From Alphaproteobacteria bacterium (GTDB taxonomy: Bacteria > Pseudomonadota > Alphaproteobacteria > Sphingomonadales > Emcibacteraceae), in assembly GCA_013152755.1 (NCBI GenBank), contig JAADFR010000073.1, positions 1 to 36,313 of the forward strand: a DNA stretch of 36,313 nt, given 5' to 3'. A program made the translations under genes and the position numbers. Position 1 is the stretch's first letter. Every line of letters starts with the position of its first letter. Positions 9,194 to 17,809 of the stretch are shown here, in pieces. A model generated the notes under the pieces. That model worked only from the letters and a program-made list of their open reading frames with translations. It made no database searches and had not been told where the DNA came from.

Positions 9194-9228
9194 TTAAGGG
9201 GCCAGTTTCTGGCCCCTTAATTTTTTTT
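9194..9228 (+). terminator. Rho-independent terminator after second receptor
   Basis: A perfect 12-bp stem (TTAAGGGGCCAG with CTGGCCCCTTAA) closes on a TTT loop and is followed by eight T. It starts 23 bases after the receptor stop codon, so it ends the receptor transcription unit before the symporter genes. Confidence 0.93.
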
Positions 9229-9285
9229 GGATAAATGCCTCCGCTTATTATAAACTCTGTAAAAATCAAAATATCGGGAGTTACA

Positions 9286-9600
9286 ATGTCACCGTCTGAA
9301 ACTGAAAAATGTCTCAATAATCCCAAATTCAAAAAGCTCACCCGCGCCCGGGCCAATGGTAATATACTGTTCAGCCTGATTATTCTTGTGGGTTATGGCA
9401 TCTATGTCTTGGGTATCTCCTTTACCCCCGCTTTTATGGCCAGCCCCGTGGCAAGTGGCAGCAGCCTGACGTATGGCATTTTAATTGCGGTATTGGTTAT
9501 TGTCAGCGGCATGGTCTGCTCCGGCTTTTATGTCTGGTGGGCCAATCGGAAATTTGATGTCCTGAAACAGGACCTGTTGAAAGATTTGGGCCATGAATAA
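9286..9600 (+). CDS. DUF485 inner-membrane protein (YjcH-like)
   Basis: 104 residues from the ATG at 9286, chosen over an in-frame ATG at 9235 because GGGAG lies 5 bases before it and the family has this length. Two membrane helices (about 26-47 and 63-86) lie between charged ends, as in the DUF485 family, of which E. coli YjcH is the best-known member. YjcH genes regularly precede actP, and here the last 8 bases overlap the symporter start, so the two are translated together. The exact role in the symporter unit is not established; a small accessory or stabilising subunit is the common assumption. A 57-base gap separates it from the upstream terminator, so a promoter must lie there. Confidence 0.88.
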   Translation: MSPSETEKCLNNPKFKKLTRARANGNILFSLIILVGYGIYVLGISFTPAFMASPVASGSSLTYGILIAVLVIVSGMVCSGFYVWWANRKFDVLKQDLLKDLGHE

Positions 9601-11263
9601 AATGTTGCGTGTATTTCTAGTGTCCCTGTCAGCAATTTCCTTTTCCGGCCCGGCTTTGGCCGCCGGGGGCGTGGCCTTGGGCGAGGTAAAAAAACAACCA
9701 CTGAATATCACCGCCATATTCATGTTTTTCATCTTTGTTATGGCCACCCTTGGCATTACCTGGTGGGCGGCGCGGCGCACCAAGACCAAAAGTGATTTCT
9801 ATGCCGCAGGCGGCGGTATCAAACCTTGGCAGAACGGCACCGCTATCGCCGGGGATTTCATGTCGGCGGCGACCTTCCTTGGTATTACCGGGGCTATTTA
9901 TGGCTTTGGCTTTGATGCGCTGGTGCTGGCGGTCGGGGTTATGGCCGCCTGGCCGGTCATTCTATTTCTGATCGCCGAACGGCTGCGCAACCTGGGCAGC
10001 TATACCTTCATCGATGTGGTGTCTTACCGGCTGGAAAAAAAGCCGATCCGGATTATTTCTGCTATTGGTTCCCTGTCGGTGATAATCTTTTATCTGATTG
10101 CCCAGATGGTCGGGGCGGGCAAGCTTATTCAGCTCCTGTTTGGTGTGGATTATGTTTATGCGGTGGTATTGGTCAGCTTCCTGATGATCTGCTATGTGAG
10201 CTTCGGCGGTATGCTGGCCACCACATGGGTTCAGTTGATAAAGGCAATCCTGCTGCTCATCGGCGGCACATTCATCGCCTTCACCGTGATGCAGAGCTTT
10301 GATTTCAGTTACGAGGCCCTGTTGTCCAGCGCCGCAGAAAACCACCCCAAGGGAACGGCGGTCCTTGGCCCGGGCCTGTGGATGCATGATCCCATTGCCA
10401 TTATTTCCATCGCCCTGACCATGATGTTCGGCATTATGGGATTGCCCCATGTATTGATGCGTTTCTTCACCGTAAAAGATGCCAAAGACGCCCGCAAATC
10501 GGTTTTTGTCGCCACCACCCTGATGGGGTATTTTTATATCCTGATCATCATCATCGGTTACGGGGCCATGACCTTCGTTATGGGCAACCCGGATTATCAT
10601 GATGCGGCGGGCAAAATTCTGGGCGGCGGTAATATGGTGGCGCTCCATCTGACCCAATATATGGGCGGTAATCTGATGCTGGGCTTCATGTCGGCGGTGG
10701 CCTTTGCCACCATTCTTGCTGTGGTCGCCGGGCTGACCCTGGCCGGAGCCGCAACCATCGCCCATGACCTCTATGCCAAGACCTTTAAAAAAGGCCCGGT
10801 CAGCAATGCAGAGGAAATAAAGGTATCCCGTATGGCAACCTTTGCCCTTGGGGCCATCGCCGTGGTTCTGGGCATTGCGTTTGAGAAACAGAATGTGGCC
10901 TTTGTCGCCTCGCTGGCGCTGGCCATCGCCGCCAGTGTTAATTTCCCGATCCTGATCATGTCCATGTATTGGCGAAATATGACCACCAAAGGAGCTGTGG
11001 CGGGCGGGGTAGTGGGCCTTATCCTGTCCATTGGCCTGATCATTCTGGGGCCGGGGGTCTGGACCGCTGTTCTGGGCAATGCGGAGCCGATCTTCCCACA
11101 GATTTATCCCACCTTCTATTCCATGCCGCTGGCTTTTTTCGCGATCTGGCTGTTTTCCGTGACGGATAAAAGCGGGCAGGCGGAAAAGGAAAAGGCGCTG
11201 TTTGACGAGCAATATGTGCGCTCTGAAACCGGCATTGGTATTTCCGGGTCCAGCAAACATTAA
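9593..11263 (+). CDS. actP: Sodium/solute symporter, ActP-like (acetate or other short carboxylate)
   Basis: 556 residues. An N-terminal signal-like segment ending at ALA is followed by about 13 membrane helices of the SSS family. The ActP-typical stretches are easy to see: WWAARRTKTKSDFYAAGGGI, AGDFMSAATFLGITGAIY, GSYTFIDVVSYRLEKKPIR, MGLPHVLMRFFTVKDAKDARKS, and NPILI-type NFPILIMSMYWRNMTTKGA. The closest characterised relative is E. coli ActP, which imports acetate and also glycolate. Here the substrate could be another short carboxylate. It overlaps the DUF485 gene and is followed after 62 bases by formate dehydrogenase on the same strand, so co-expression with C1/C2 metabolism is possible. 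No catalytic acetyl-CoA synthetase gene is adjacent. Confidence 0.9.
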   Translation: MNKMLRVFLVSLSAISFSGPALAAGGVALGEVKKQPLNITAIFMFFIFVMATLGITWWAARRTKTKSDFYAAGGGIKPWQNGTAIAGDFMSAATFLGITGAIYGFGFDALVLAVGVMAAWPVILFLIAERLRNLGSYTFIDVVSYRLEKKPIRIISAIGSLSVIIFYLIAQMVGAGKLIQLLFGVDYVYAVVLVSFLMICYVSFGGMLATTWVQLIKAILLLIGGTFIAFTVMQSFDFSYEALLSSAAENHPKGTAVLGPGLWMHDPIAIISIALTMMFGIMGLPHVLMRFFTVKDAKDARKSVFVATTLMGYFYILIIIIGYGAMTFVMGNPDYHDAAGKILGGGNMVALHLTQYMGGNLMLGFMSAVAFATILAVVAGLTLAGAATIAHDLYAKTFKKGPVSNAEEIKVSRMATFALGAIAVVLGIAFEKQNVAFVASLALAIAASVNFPILIMSMYWRNMTTKGAVAGGVVGLILSIGLIILGPGVWTAVLGNAEPIFPQIYPTFYSMPLAFFAIWLFSVTDKSGQAEKEKALFDEQYVRSETGIGISGSSKH

Positions 11264-11325
11264 ATTGTCTGCCTTAACCATCGGTGTTACACTGTCCTTC
11301 ATGATGCAGAAGGATTTTTACACCG

Positions 11326-11817
11326 ATGGATACAAGGGATAACAGCCGCCCGGACCGGGCCGCATGGGATCAGGATGAAGCCCGGCGGATCATCACCCGA
11401 TGTGCCGCCCTGAAGGGGGGGTTGATGGAAGCCTTGCACGGGATTCAGGGCGCATTTGGCTATATTCCGGCGGAAAGCTACGATATGCTGGCCGATGCCT
11501 TTAATCTGTCGGGGGCTGAGGTTTACGGGGTCAAAAGTTTCTACCATGATTTCCGTGATACGCCCGCAGGCCACCATGTGATAAAAATCTGTCAGGCGGA
11601 ATCCTGTCAGGCACGGGGCAGCCGGCTATTGACTGCCCATGTGGAAAAGCTACTGGGCATCAGGCTGGGGGAGACCACCGCCAATGAGCGTATCACGCTG
11701 GAGCCGGTCTATTGTCTGGGCAATTGCGCCGTATCGCCCAATATCACCATAAATGACAAGCTATATGGCCGCATGGACGAGGACCGCCTTGAGGGATTAC
11801 TGGGGAAACTTGGCTGA
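11326..11817 (+). CDS. fdsG: NAD-dependent formate dehydrogenase gamma subunit (NuoE-like)
   Basis: 163 residues, thioredoxin-like [2Fe-2S] protein of the NuoE/24-kDa family. Cluster ligands are C89 and C94 (CQAESC) and C130 and C134 (CLGNC), the canonical C-x4-C and C-x3-C pairs. The N-terminal helical part (ALHGIQGAFGYIPAESYDMLADAF; SGAEVYGVKSFYHDF) is also typical. In the soluble FdsABG complex it passes electrons alongside FdsB toward NAD+. Its stop and the fdsB start overlap by one base (TGATG). It begins 62 bases after the symporter gene with a weak AAGGA. It is the first gene of fdsGBA, which is the usual order. Confidence 0.93.
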   Translation: MDTRDNSRPDRAAWDQDEARRIITRCAALKGGLMEALHGIQGAFGYIPAESYDMLADAFNLSGAEVYGVKSFYHDFRDTPAGHHVIKICQAESCQARGSRLLTAHVEKLLGIRLGETTANERITLEPVYCLGNCAVSPNITINDKLYGRMDEDRLEGLLGKLG

Positions 11818-13340
11818 TGCGAGACCTTTTGACCGTCTATATCCCGCTGGAAGCAACCGCCCTGTCCCTTGGGGCGGATGAGGTTGCCGTGGCCATCCTG
11901 AAAGAGGCAGCAAGCCAAGGGCGGGATGTGGAAATTATCCGCAACGGGTCATGGGGGATGAGCTGGCTGGAACCTCTGGTTGAGATGGTGACGCCCAAAG
12001 GCCGGGTGGCTTACGGCAATATGACCGCTGACCGTGTGGCTGACCTGTTAAAAGGTGAATGCGCCGATTTATGTCTGGGGCTGACCGCTGACATTCCTTA
12101 CCTGAAATCACAGGACCGCCTGACCTTTGGGCGTTGCGGCCTGATTGAGGCTCTGTCTCTGAGTGAATATCAGGATAATGGCGGTTTTGTCGGTTTGAAA
12201 AAAGCCCTTGAAATGACGCCCCAAGATATTGTGACCCAAGTCACGGACAGTGGACTTAGAGGCCGCGGCGGGGCGGCTTTTCCCACGGGCATCAAATGGA
12301 ACACGGTGCTGGGCGCAGGTTCAGACCAAAAATATATCTGCTGTAATGCGGATGAGGGTGACAGTGGCACCTTTGCCGACCGCCTGTTGATGGAGGGCGA
12401 TCCCTATTGCCTTATCGAAGGCATGACTATCGCCGCTCTGGCCGTGGGGGCCACCGAAGGCTATATCTATTTACGGTCCGAATATCCCCTGTGCAAACAG
12501 ATATTGGACGAGGCCCTGCTAAACGCCCGCGCCGCCGGGTGGCTCGGGAAAAACATCAAAGACAGCGGCAAAGATTTTGACATTGAAATTCGCATGGGGG
12601 CCGGGTCTTACGTTTGCGGTGAGGAAACCGCCATGCTGGAAAGCCTTGAGGGCAAGCGGGGCATGGTACGCGCCAAACCACCCCTGCCCGCCCTGCACGG
12701 CCTGTTCGGAAAGCCCACAGTGGTCAATAATGTGCTATCGCTGGCCAGCGTACCGATCATTATGGCCAAAGGGGCGGATTATTACAGGAATTTCGGCATG
12801 GGCCGATCCCGGGGGACCATCGCCTTTCAACTGGCGGGAAATATTGCGCGCGGCGGCCTCGTGGAAAAGGCGTTTGGCATAAGCTTGCGGGAATTGATCG
12901 AGGATTACGGCGGCGGCACCCATAGCGACAATTCCCTGAAAGCGGTACAGGTGGGCGGACCTTTGGGGGCTTATCTCTCTGAAAATGATCTTGACCTGCC
13001 TATGGATTATGAGGCTTTCGCGGAAGCCGGGGCCGTATTGGGCCACGGCGGGATTGTGGTCTTTGACGACAGCGTGGATATGGCGGAACAGGCGCGTTTT
13101 GCCTTTGAGTTCTGCGCCATTGAGAGCTGCGGCAAATGCACGCCCTGCCGCATTGGATCGGTAAGAGGCGCGGAACTTATGGCCAAAATTCAGGCGGGCG
13201 CGGCCGAAAACCTGCCTTTGATGAAAGAACTTTGTGAGGTGATGGAATCCGGCTCGCTCTGTGCCATGGGCGGCATGACGCCAATCCCGGTATTGAGCGC
13301 CCTGCAAAAATGGCCCAATGACTTTGGAGCAAAACCATGA
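11817..13340 (+). CDS. fdsB: NAD-dependent formate dehydrogenase beta subunit (NuoF-like, FMN/NADH)
   Basis: 507 residues. A short thioredoxin-like N-terminal part precedes the NuoF core. The FMN/NADH-binding glycine loop is GLRGRGGAAFPTG at 146-158 and the flavin site CNADEGDSGTFADR is near 176-189. The C-terminal [4Fe-4S] site is C438, C441, C444 (ESCGKCTPCRIG) and C482 (GSLCAMGG). This is the diaphorase subunit, which hands formate electrons to NAD+ in the cytoplasm. The N-terminal thioredoxin-like region has no obvious [2Fe-2S] cysteines at the usual places. It overlaps fdsG by 1 base and fdsA by 4 bases (ATGA), so the three are translationally coupled. Confidence 0.95.
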   Translation: MRDLLTVYIPLEATALSLGADEVAVAILKEAASQGRDVEIIRNGSWGMSWLEPLVEMVTPKGRVAYGNMTADRVADLLKGECADLCLGLTADIPYLKSQDRLTFGRCGLIEALSLSEYQDNGGFVGLKKALEMTPQDIVTQVTDSGLRGRGGAAFPTGIKWNTVLGAGSDQKYICCNADEGDSGTFADRLLMEGDPYCLIEGMTIAALAVGATEGYIYLRSEYPLCKQILDEALLNARAAGWLGKNIKDSGKDFDIEIRMGAGSYVCGEETAMLESLEGKRGMVRAKPPLPALHGLFGKPTVVNNVLSLASVPIIMAKGADYYRNFGMGRSRGTIAFQLAGNIARGGLVEKAFGISLRELIEDYGGGTHSDNSLKAVQVGGPLGAYLSENDLDLPMDYEAFAEAGAVLGHGGIVVFDDSVDMAEQARFAFEFCAIESCGKCTPCRIGSVRGAELMAKIQAGAAENLPLMKELCEVMESGSLCAMGGMTPIPVLSALQKWPNDFGAKP

Positions 13341-16135
13341 TCACGGAAAAAGATTACGGCACACCGGAGGTTATCGCGGAAGATACGGTTACGCTGGAAA
13401 TTGACGGCAAGCCGGTCACAGTCACGGATGGCACCAGCATCATGCGGGCGGCGGCCACGGTGGATACGGATATTCCGTCCCTCTGTGCCACGGATTGTCT
13501 GGAAAGCTATGGTTCCTGCCGCCTGTGTCTGGTGGAGATTGAGGGCCGCAAGGGCACCCCGGCCTCCTGCACCACCCCAGCGGAAGACGGTATGAAAGTC
13601 ATCACGCAATCAGACCGTCTGGCCAAGCTGCGGCGCGGGGTGATGGATCTGTATTTGTCGGATCATCCCGCAGAAGACAGCCCGCTTCATGATTTGGCTA
13701 AATTGCTGGGTATGGAGGAAAGCCGTTATGGTACGGGCACCCATAATCATCTGAAATCCATCATTGATGACAGCAACCCTTACTTTCAGTTTGACCCGGC
13801 CAAATGTATTCTCTGCGCCCGCTGCGTACGCGCCTGCGAAGAGGTGCAAGGAACCTTTGCCCTGACCATCGAAGGGCGCGGCTTTGACAGCAAGATTACC
13901 GCCGGGGTGGCTCAGGATTTCCTGACCAGTGATTGCGTGTCCTGCGGGGCTTGCGTGTCGGCCTGCCCCACGGACAGCCTGCTGGAAAAAAATGTCATAG
14001 ATCAGGGCAAGCCGGATCATAGCGTGCTAACCACCTGTGCCTATTGCGGGGTGGGATGTGGCTTCAAAGCCGAGATGAAGGATGGCGACGTTATCCGCAT
14101 GACCCCGTGGAAGGACGGGGCGGCCAATCATGGTCATTCTTGCGTCAAGGGGCGCTTTGCCTGGGATTATGCCTTTCATGCGGACCGGATTACAAAACCC
14201 ATGATTCGCAAGGCCTATACCGACCCCTGGGTTGAGGTCAGCTGGGACGAGGCCATCGCCTATGCGGCGGCTCAGTTGAAAGATATTCAGCAGAAATATG
14301 GCCGGAAATCCATTGGCGGCATTACCTCGTCAAGGTGCACCAATGAAGAGGTTTATGTGGTGCAGAAAATGATCCGCACAGCATTCGGCAATAACAATGT
14401 GGATACCTGCGCCCGGGTCTGTCACAGCCCCACCGGATATGGCCTCAACCAGACTTTGGGCACCTCTGCGGGCACCCAGACCTTTGACAGCGTGATGGAC
14501 GCGGATGTGATATTGGTCATCGGGGCCAATCCCACCGATGCTCATCCGGTTTTTGGCAGTCGTCTGAAACAACGGATTCGGCAGGGGGCGAAACTGATCG
14601 TCATTGATCCGCGCGCCATTGATCTGGTTAAAACGCCCCATGTGAAAGCTGATTACCACCTGCCCTTGCTACCGGGCAATAATGTGGCGGTGATTAATGC
14701 GCTGGCCCATGTGATCGTGTCGGAAGGGCTGGAGGATACGGCCTATGTGCGTGAGCGATGCGAAGATCAGGCGTATCAGGACTGGCGCAAATTCATTCTG
14801 GACCCCAAAAACGCGCCGGAAGCCATCGCAGAATTTTCCGGTGTGCCCGCAGAAGGTTTGCGCGCCGCTGCCAAGCTCTATGCCACTGGCGGCAAAGCTG
14901 CCATCTTCTATGGGTTGGGGATTACTGAGCATTCCCAAGGCTCAACGGCGGTAATGGCCTTGGCTAATCTTGCCATGCTTACCGGCAATATTGGCTTTAA
15001 CGGTGTCGGGGTTAATCCGCTCCGAGGACAGAATAATGTGCAGGGGTCCTGTGATATGGGATCTTTCCCCCATGAGCTGCCCGGCTATCAGCCCGTGGGT
15101 GATGATGCGGTGCGCGGGGCCTTTGAAGCTGACTGGGATATTAACCTCGATCCGGAACCGGGCCTGCGCATTCCGGGCATGTTTGATCAGGCGGTGGCCG
15201 GAAATTACAAGGCCATGTATATTCAGGGCGAGGATGTGGCTCAGAGTGATCCCAACACCCGCCATGTGGAAGCGGCGCTGAAAAATCTGGATTGCCTGAT
15301 TGTGCAGGATTTATTCCTGAACGAGACTGCCCGCTTTGCCCATATATTCCTGCCCGGCACCAGCTTTCTGGAAAAGGACGGTACTTTCACCAATGCGGAA
15401 CGGCGGATCAGTATGGTCAACAAGGCGGTGGAACCGCTGGCTGGCCTCGATGAATGGGAGATCACCTGCCGTCTTGCGCGCGCCATGGGCTATGGCATGT
15501 CTTACGATAACCCGTCAGAGATCATGGATGAAATCGCCCGGCTGACCCCAAGCTTTGCCGGGGTCAGTTTTGATAAAATCCGTGGGATGGGTAGCCTTCA
15601 ATGGCCGTGCAATGAAAACGCACCGGAAGGCACGCCGATCATGCATGTGGATGGCTTTGTGCGCGGCAAGGGCAATTTTGTCATTACCGAATTTGTCCCC
15701 ACCAGTGAAAAGATCACCCGAAAATTTCCATTGATCCTGACCACGGGCCGTATTCTCAGCCAGTATAATGTCGGGGCGCAGACACGGCGCACGAACAATA
15801 ATATCTGGCATGATCAGGATCTGCTGGAAATCCACGCCAAAGATGCAGAGGATCGCAATATTCGGAACGGTGACTGGGTCAATATCAAAAGCCGCATGGG
15901 GGACACCAGTTTGCGCGCTCTGATCTCTGACCGTATGCAGCCGGGGGTGGTTTATACCACCTTCCATATGCCATCATCAGGGGCCAATGTGGTCACCACC
16001 GACAACGCCGACTGGGCAACGGACTGCCCCGAATATAAGGTAACAGCGGTAGATGTGCGCCTCACCAACCACCCCTCCGATTGGCAGGAAGAATTCGAGG
16101 CGTTATCCGAAATCACAAGACATATGGCAGAATAA
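13337..16135 (+). CDS. fdsA: Formate dehydrogenase alpha subunit, molybdo- or tungsto-pterin
   Basis: 932 residues. N-terminal [2Fe-2S] ligands are C50, C61, C64 and C78. A double ferredoxin follows (C157, C160, C163, C167; C200, C203, C206, C210). The cluster near the pterin is C234, C237, C241 and C269. The active-site metal ligand is cysteine C362 followed by H363 (CARVCHSP), not selenocysteine. The large bis-MGD domain and the C-terminal molydopterin-binding domain (LTTGRILSQYNVGAQTRR) complete it. It oxidises formate to CO2. The segment at 106-131 where relatives I know carry a His-x3-Cys-x2-Cys-x5-Cys cluster site keeps the His (H110) but has no cysteine. No fdsC, fdsD or fdhD maturation gene follows: the next gene lies on the other strand and abuts directly. 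Confidence 0.95.
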   Translation: MITEKDYGTPEVIAEDTVTLEIDGKPVTVTDGTSIMRAAATVDTDIPSLCATDCLESYGSCRLCLVEIEGRKGTPASCTTPAEDGMKVITQSDRLAKLRRGVMDLYLSDHPAEDSPLHDLAKLLGMEESRYGTGTHNHLKSIIDDSNPYFQFDPAKCILCARCVRACEEVQGTFALTIEGRGFDSKITAGVAQDFLTSDCVSCGACVSACPTDSLLEKNVIDQGKPDHSVLTTCAYCGVGCGFKAEMKDGDVIRMTPWKDGAANHGHSCVKGRFAWDYAFHADRITKPMIRKAYTDPWVEVSWDEAIAYAAAQLKDIQQKYGRKSIGGITSSRCTNEEVYVVQKMIRTAFGNNNVDTCARVCHSPTGYGLNQTLGTSAGTQTFDSVMDADVILVIGANPTDAHPVFGSRLKQRIRQGAKLIVIDPRAIDLVKTPHVKADYHLPLLPGNNVAVINALAHVIVSEGLEDTAYVRERCEDQAYQDWRKFILDPKNAPEAIAEFSGVPAEGLRAAAKLYATGGKAAIFYGLGITEHSQGSTAVMALANLAMLTGNIGFNGVGVNPLRGQNNVQGSCDMGSFPHELPGYQPVGDDAVRGAFEADWDINLDPEPGLRIPGMFDQAVAGNYKAMYIQGEDVAQSDPNTRHVEAALKNLDCLIVQDLFLNETARFAHIFLPGTSFLEKDGTFTNAERRISMVNKAVEPLAGLDEWEITCRLARAMGYGMSYDNPSEIMDEIARLTPSFAGVSFDKIRGMGSLQWPCNENAPEGTPIMHVDGFVRGKGNFVITEFVPTSEKITRKFPLILTTGRILSQYNVGAQTRRTNNNIWHDQDLLEIHAKDAEDRNIRNGDWVNIKSRMGDTSLRALISDRMQPGVVYTTFHMPSSGANVVTTDNADWATDCPEYKVTAVDVRLTNHPSDWQEEFEALSEITRHMAE

Positions 16136-16699
16136 TTATTCTTTCAGGTTAGCCAGATAATCCCGCAGGATTCTCTCCATACTGTCTTTGGTCATGCCGC
16201 CCTTGCGCGCGCTGGCTACGGCGGCTTCTGTGTCATACCCCATATCCCGGGCCAAATGGGCGCCGAGCCATCCGGCCACCCGGTTACCGCTGGCGCAATG
16301 AAGCAGAATTTTCTTGCCCTTGTTTTCCATCAGGGCCTCATGGATTTCCGTGACCGCAGAATCCTGTATCTTGCCCGCCTTCATCAGCGGAATATTATAA
16401 TAGGTCATGCCGCCTTTTTTCACTATGGCCGGTTCATCAAAATTAATTTCATCGGCGGCGCGGATATTGATCACCACATTAAAACCATCACCGGGCAGGC
16501 TTTGCAAAGTATCCGGGGAGGGTTGCCCGGTCATAAAAATGGTCCCATGCAGGGAAATAACCTTGGTCATATTGCCAATGGGGGCTTGCGGCGTCAGGTC
16601 AAGGCTGTGTTTTTCTGAATTTTCTTCGGCCTGCGCGGCGCCGAAAAGAGGTAGCAACAGGGCAAAAACAGCAAGAGTAGCGAAAAATAATTTCTTCAT
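16136..16699 (-). CDS. Exported DUF442-type phosphatase-like protein
   Basis: 187 residues with a clear signal peptide (hydrophobic 4-20, cleavage after AQA at 24), so the product is periplasmic. The mature part has the GQP segment near 58-60, VINIR near 76-80, and the signature HCASGNR at 134-140, giving a nucleophile C135 and R140 with four residues between, as in DUF442/Blh-like and rhodanese loops rather than the Cx5R loop of classical tyrosine phosphatases. This makes it either a protein-phosphatase-like enzyme or a sulfur-handling one; sequence alone does not decide. Its stop codon abuts the fdsA stop, and it is divergent from cysD across 207 bases. No strong Shine-Dalgarno beyond AAGG (ATAAAGGTTC on the opposite strand is not relevant). 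Confidence 0.75.
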   Translation of the reverse strand: MKKLFFATLAVFALLLPLFGAAQAEENSEKHSLDLTPQAPIGNMTKVISLHGTIFMTGQPSPDTLQSLPGDGFNVVINIRAADEINFDEPAIVKKGGMTYYNIPLMKAGKIQDSAVTEIHEALMENKGKKILLHCASGNRVAGWLGAHLARDMGYDTEAAVASARKGGMTKDSMERILRDYLANLKE

Positions 16700-16738
16700 A
16701 ATAAAGGTTCCCTAACATTAAATCCGATACATATAATA

Positions 16739-16751
16739 ACCCACCGTGGGT
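16739..16751. promoter_or_regulatory. Short palindrome in the phosphatase/cysD divergent region
   Basis: ACCCAC, a central C, then GTGGGT. It lies 40 bases upstream of the phosphatase-like start codon, in an otherwise AT-rich 207-base divergent region that must hold the cysD promoter too. A TGGGTCA copy follows at 16754. It is a candidate operator only. Confidence 0.3.
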
Positions 16752-16906
16752 CATGGGTCAGTAACTTTTATCACACATTTAATACATCAATTTTATGTGA
16801 AATAAAATAAATAACTTATTTTTAATGTTAAAGCTTGTAATTCTTAAAGTTGTCTATAGATATAACATACTATATAAATACGTAAAATTCAGGATCAAAT
16901 GACCCT

Positions 16907-17809
16907 ATGACGGACCTTACTCATCTTCAGCGCCTAGAGGCGGAATCCATTCATATTATGCGTGAGGTCGCGGCGACCTGCGATAACCCGGTCATGCTCT
17001 ATTCCATTGGCAAGGACAGCAGTGTCATGCTGCATCTGGCCATGAAAGCCTTTCACCCGTCAAAGCTGCCCTTTCCGCTGATGCATGTGGATACCACATG
17101 GAAATTCCGTGAGATGATCGCGTTTCGGGAAAAATTTGTCGCTGATCATGACCTCAATCTGCTGGTCCATATTAATGAACAGGGCGTTGAGCAGGGCATA
17201 GGCCCCTTCTCCCACGGGTCAGCCGTCCATACGGATGTGATGAAGACCCAAGGATTGAAACAGGCGTTGGACAAATATGGGTTTGATGCGGCCTTTGGCG
17301 GGGCACGGCGGGATGAAGAGAAATCACGGGCCAAGGAACGGATATTCTCTTTCCGGTCCGCTCAACACCGCTGGGACCCGAAAAATCAGCGGCCCGAATT
17401 GTGGAATATCTATAACAACCGCATAAGCAAAGGCGAGAGCATGCGCGTCTTTCCCCTGTCCAACTGGACAGAACTGGACATTTGGCAATATATCCATCTG
17501 GAAAATATTCCCATCGTGCCGCTGTATTTTGCCGCCCGCCGCCCGGTGGTGGAACGGGATGGTATGCTGGTGATGGTTGATGATGACCGGATGCCGCTCC
17601 TGGACGGCGAAGAACCTGAAATGAAGATGGTCCGCTTTCGCACTTTGGGCTGTTATCCGCTGACTGGGGCCGTGGAATCGACCGCCGCGACCCTGCCGGA
17701 GATCATACAGGAAATGCTGCTCACCAGAACTTCCGAGCGACAGGGCCGGGCCATTGACAAGGATGCCCATGCCTCCATGGAGCAGAAAAAGCAGGAGGGC
17801 TATTTCTGA
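16907..17809 (+). CDS. cysD: Sulfate adenylyltransferase subunit 2
   Basis: 300 residues, the normal CysD length. The PP-loop ATP pyrophosphatase motif SIGKDSSV is at 33-40. Family blocks [36 protein letters not shown] and [11 protein letters not shown] are all present, as is the C-terminal [11 protein letters not shown]. With the GTPase CysN it makes adenosine 5'-phosphosulfate (APS) from sulfate and ATP, the first step of sulfate assimilation. It overlaps cysNC by one base (TGATG), so the two are co-translated. The upstream 207-base region is very AT-rich and must hold the promoter; no CysB or SAM riboswitch element could be recognised. Confidence 0.97.
   Translation: MTDLTHLQRLEAESIHIMREVAATCDNPVMLYSIGKDSSVMLHLAMKAFHPSKLPFPLMHVDTTWKFREMIAFREKFVADHDLNLLVHINEQGVEQGIGPFSHGSAVHTDVMKTQGLKQALDKYGFDAAFGGARRDEEKSRAKERIFSFRSAQHRWDPKNQRPELWNIYNNRISKGESMRVFPLSNWTELDIWQYIHLENIPIVPLYFAARRPVVERDGMLVMVDDDRMPLLDGEEPEMKMVRFRTLGCYPLTGAVESTAATLPEIIQEMLLTRTSERQGRAIDKDAHASMEQKKQEGYF

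Noticed and set aside
9962-11302. 446-residue open frame antisense to the ActP-like gene
   Set aside because: It is a shadow of a strongly recognised symporter, with odd composition (many His, Gln, Gly) and no family motif.
13337-16135. Selenocysteine in FdsA
   Set aside because: The active-site codon is TGT for C362 and the frame has no internal TGA.
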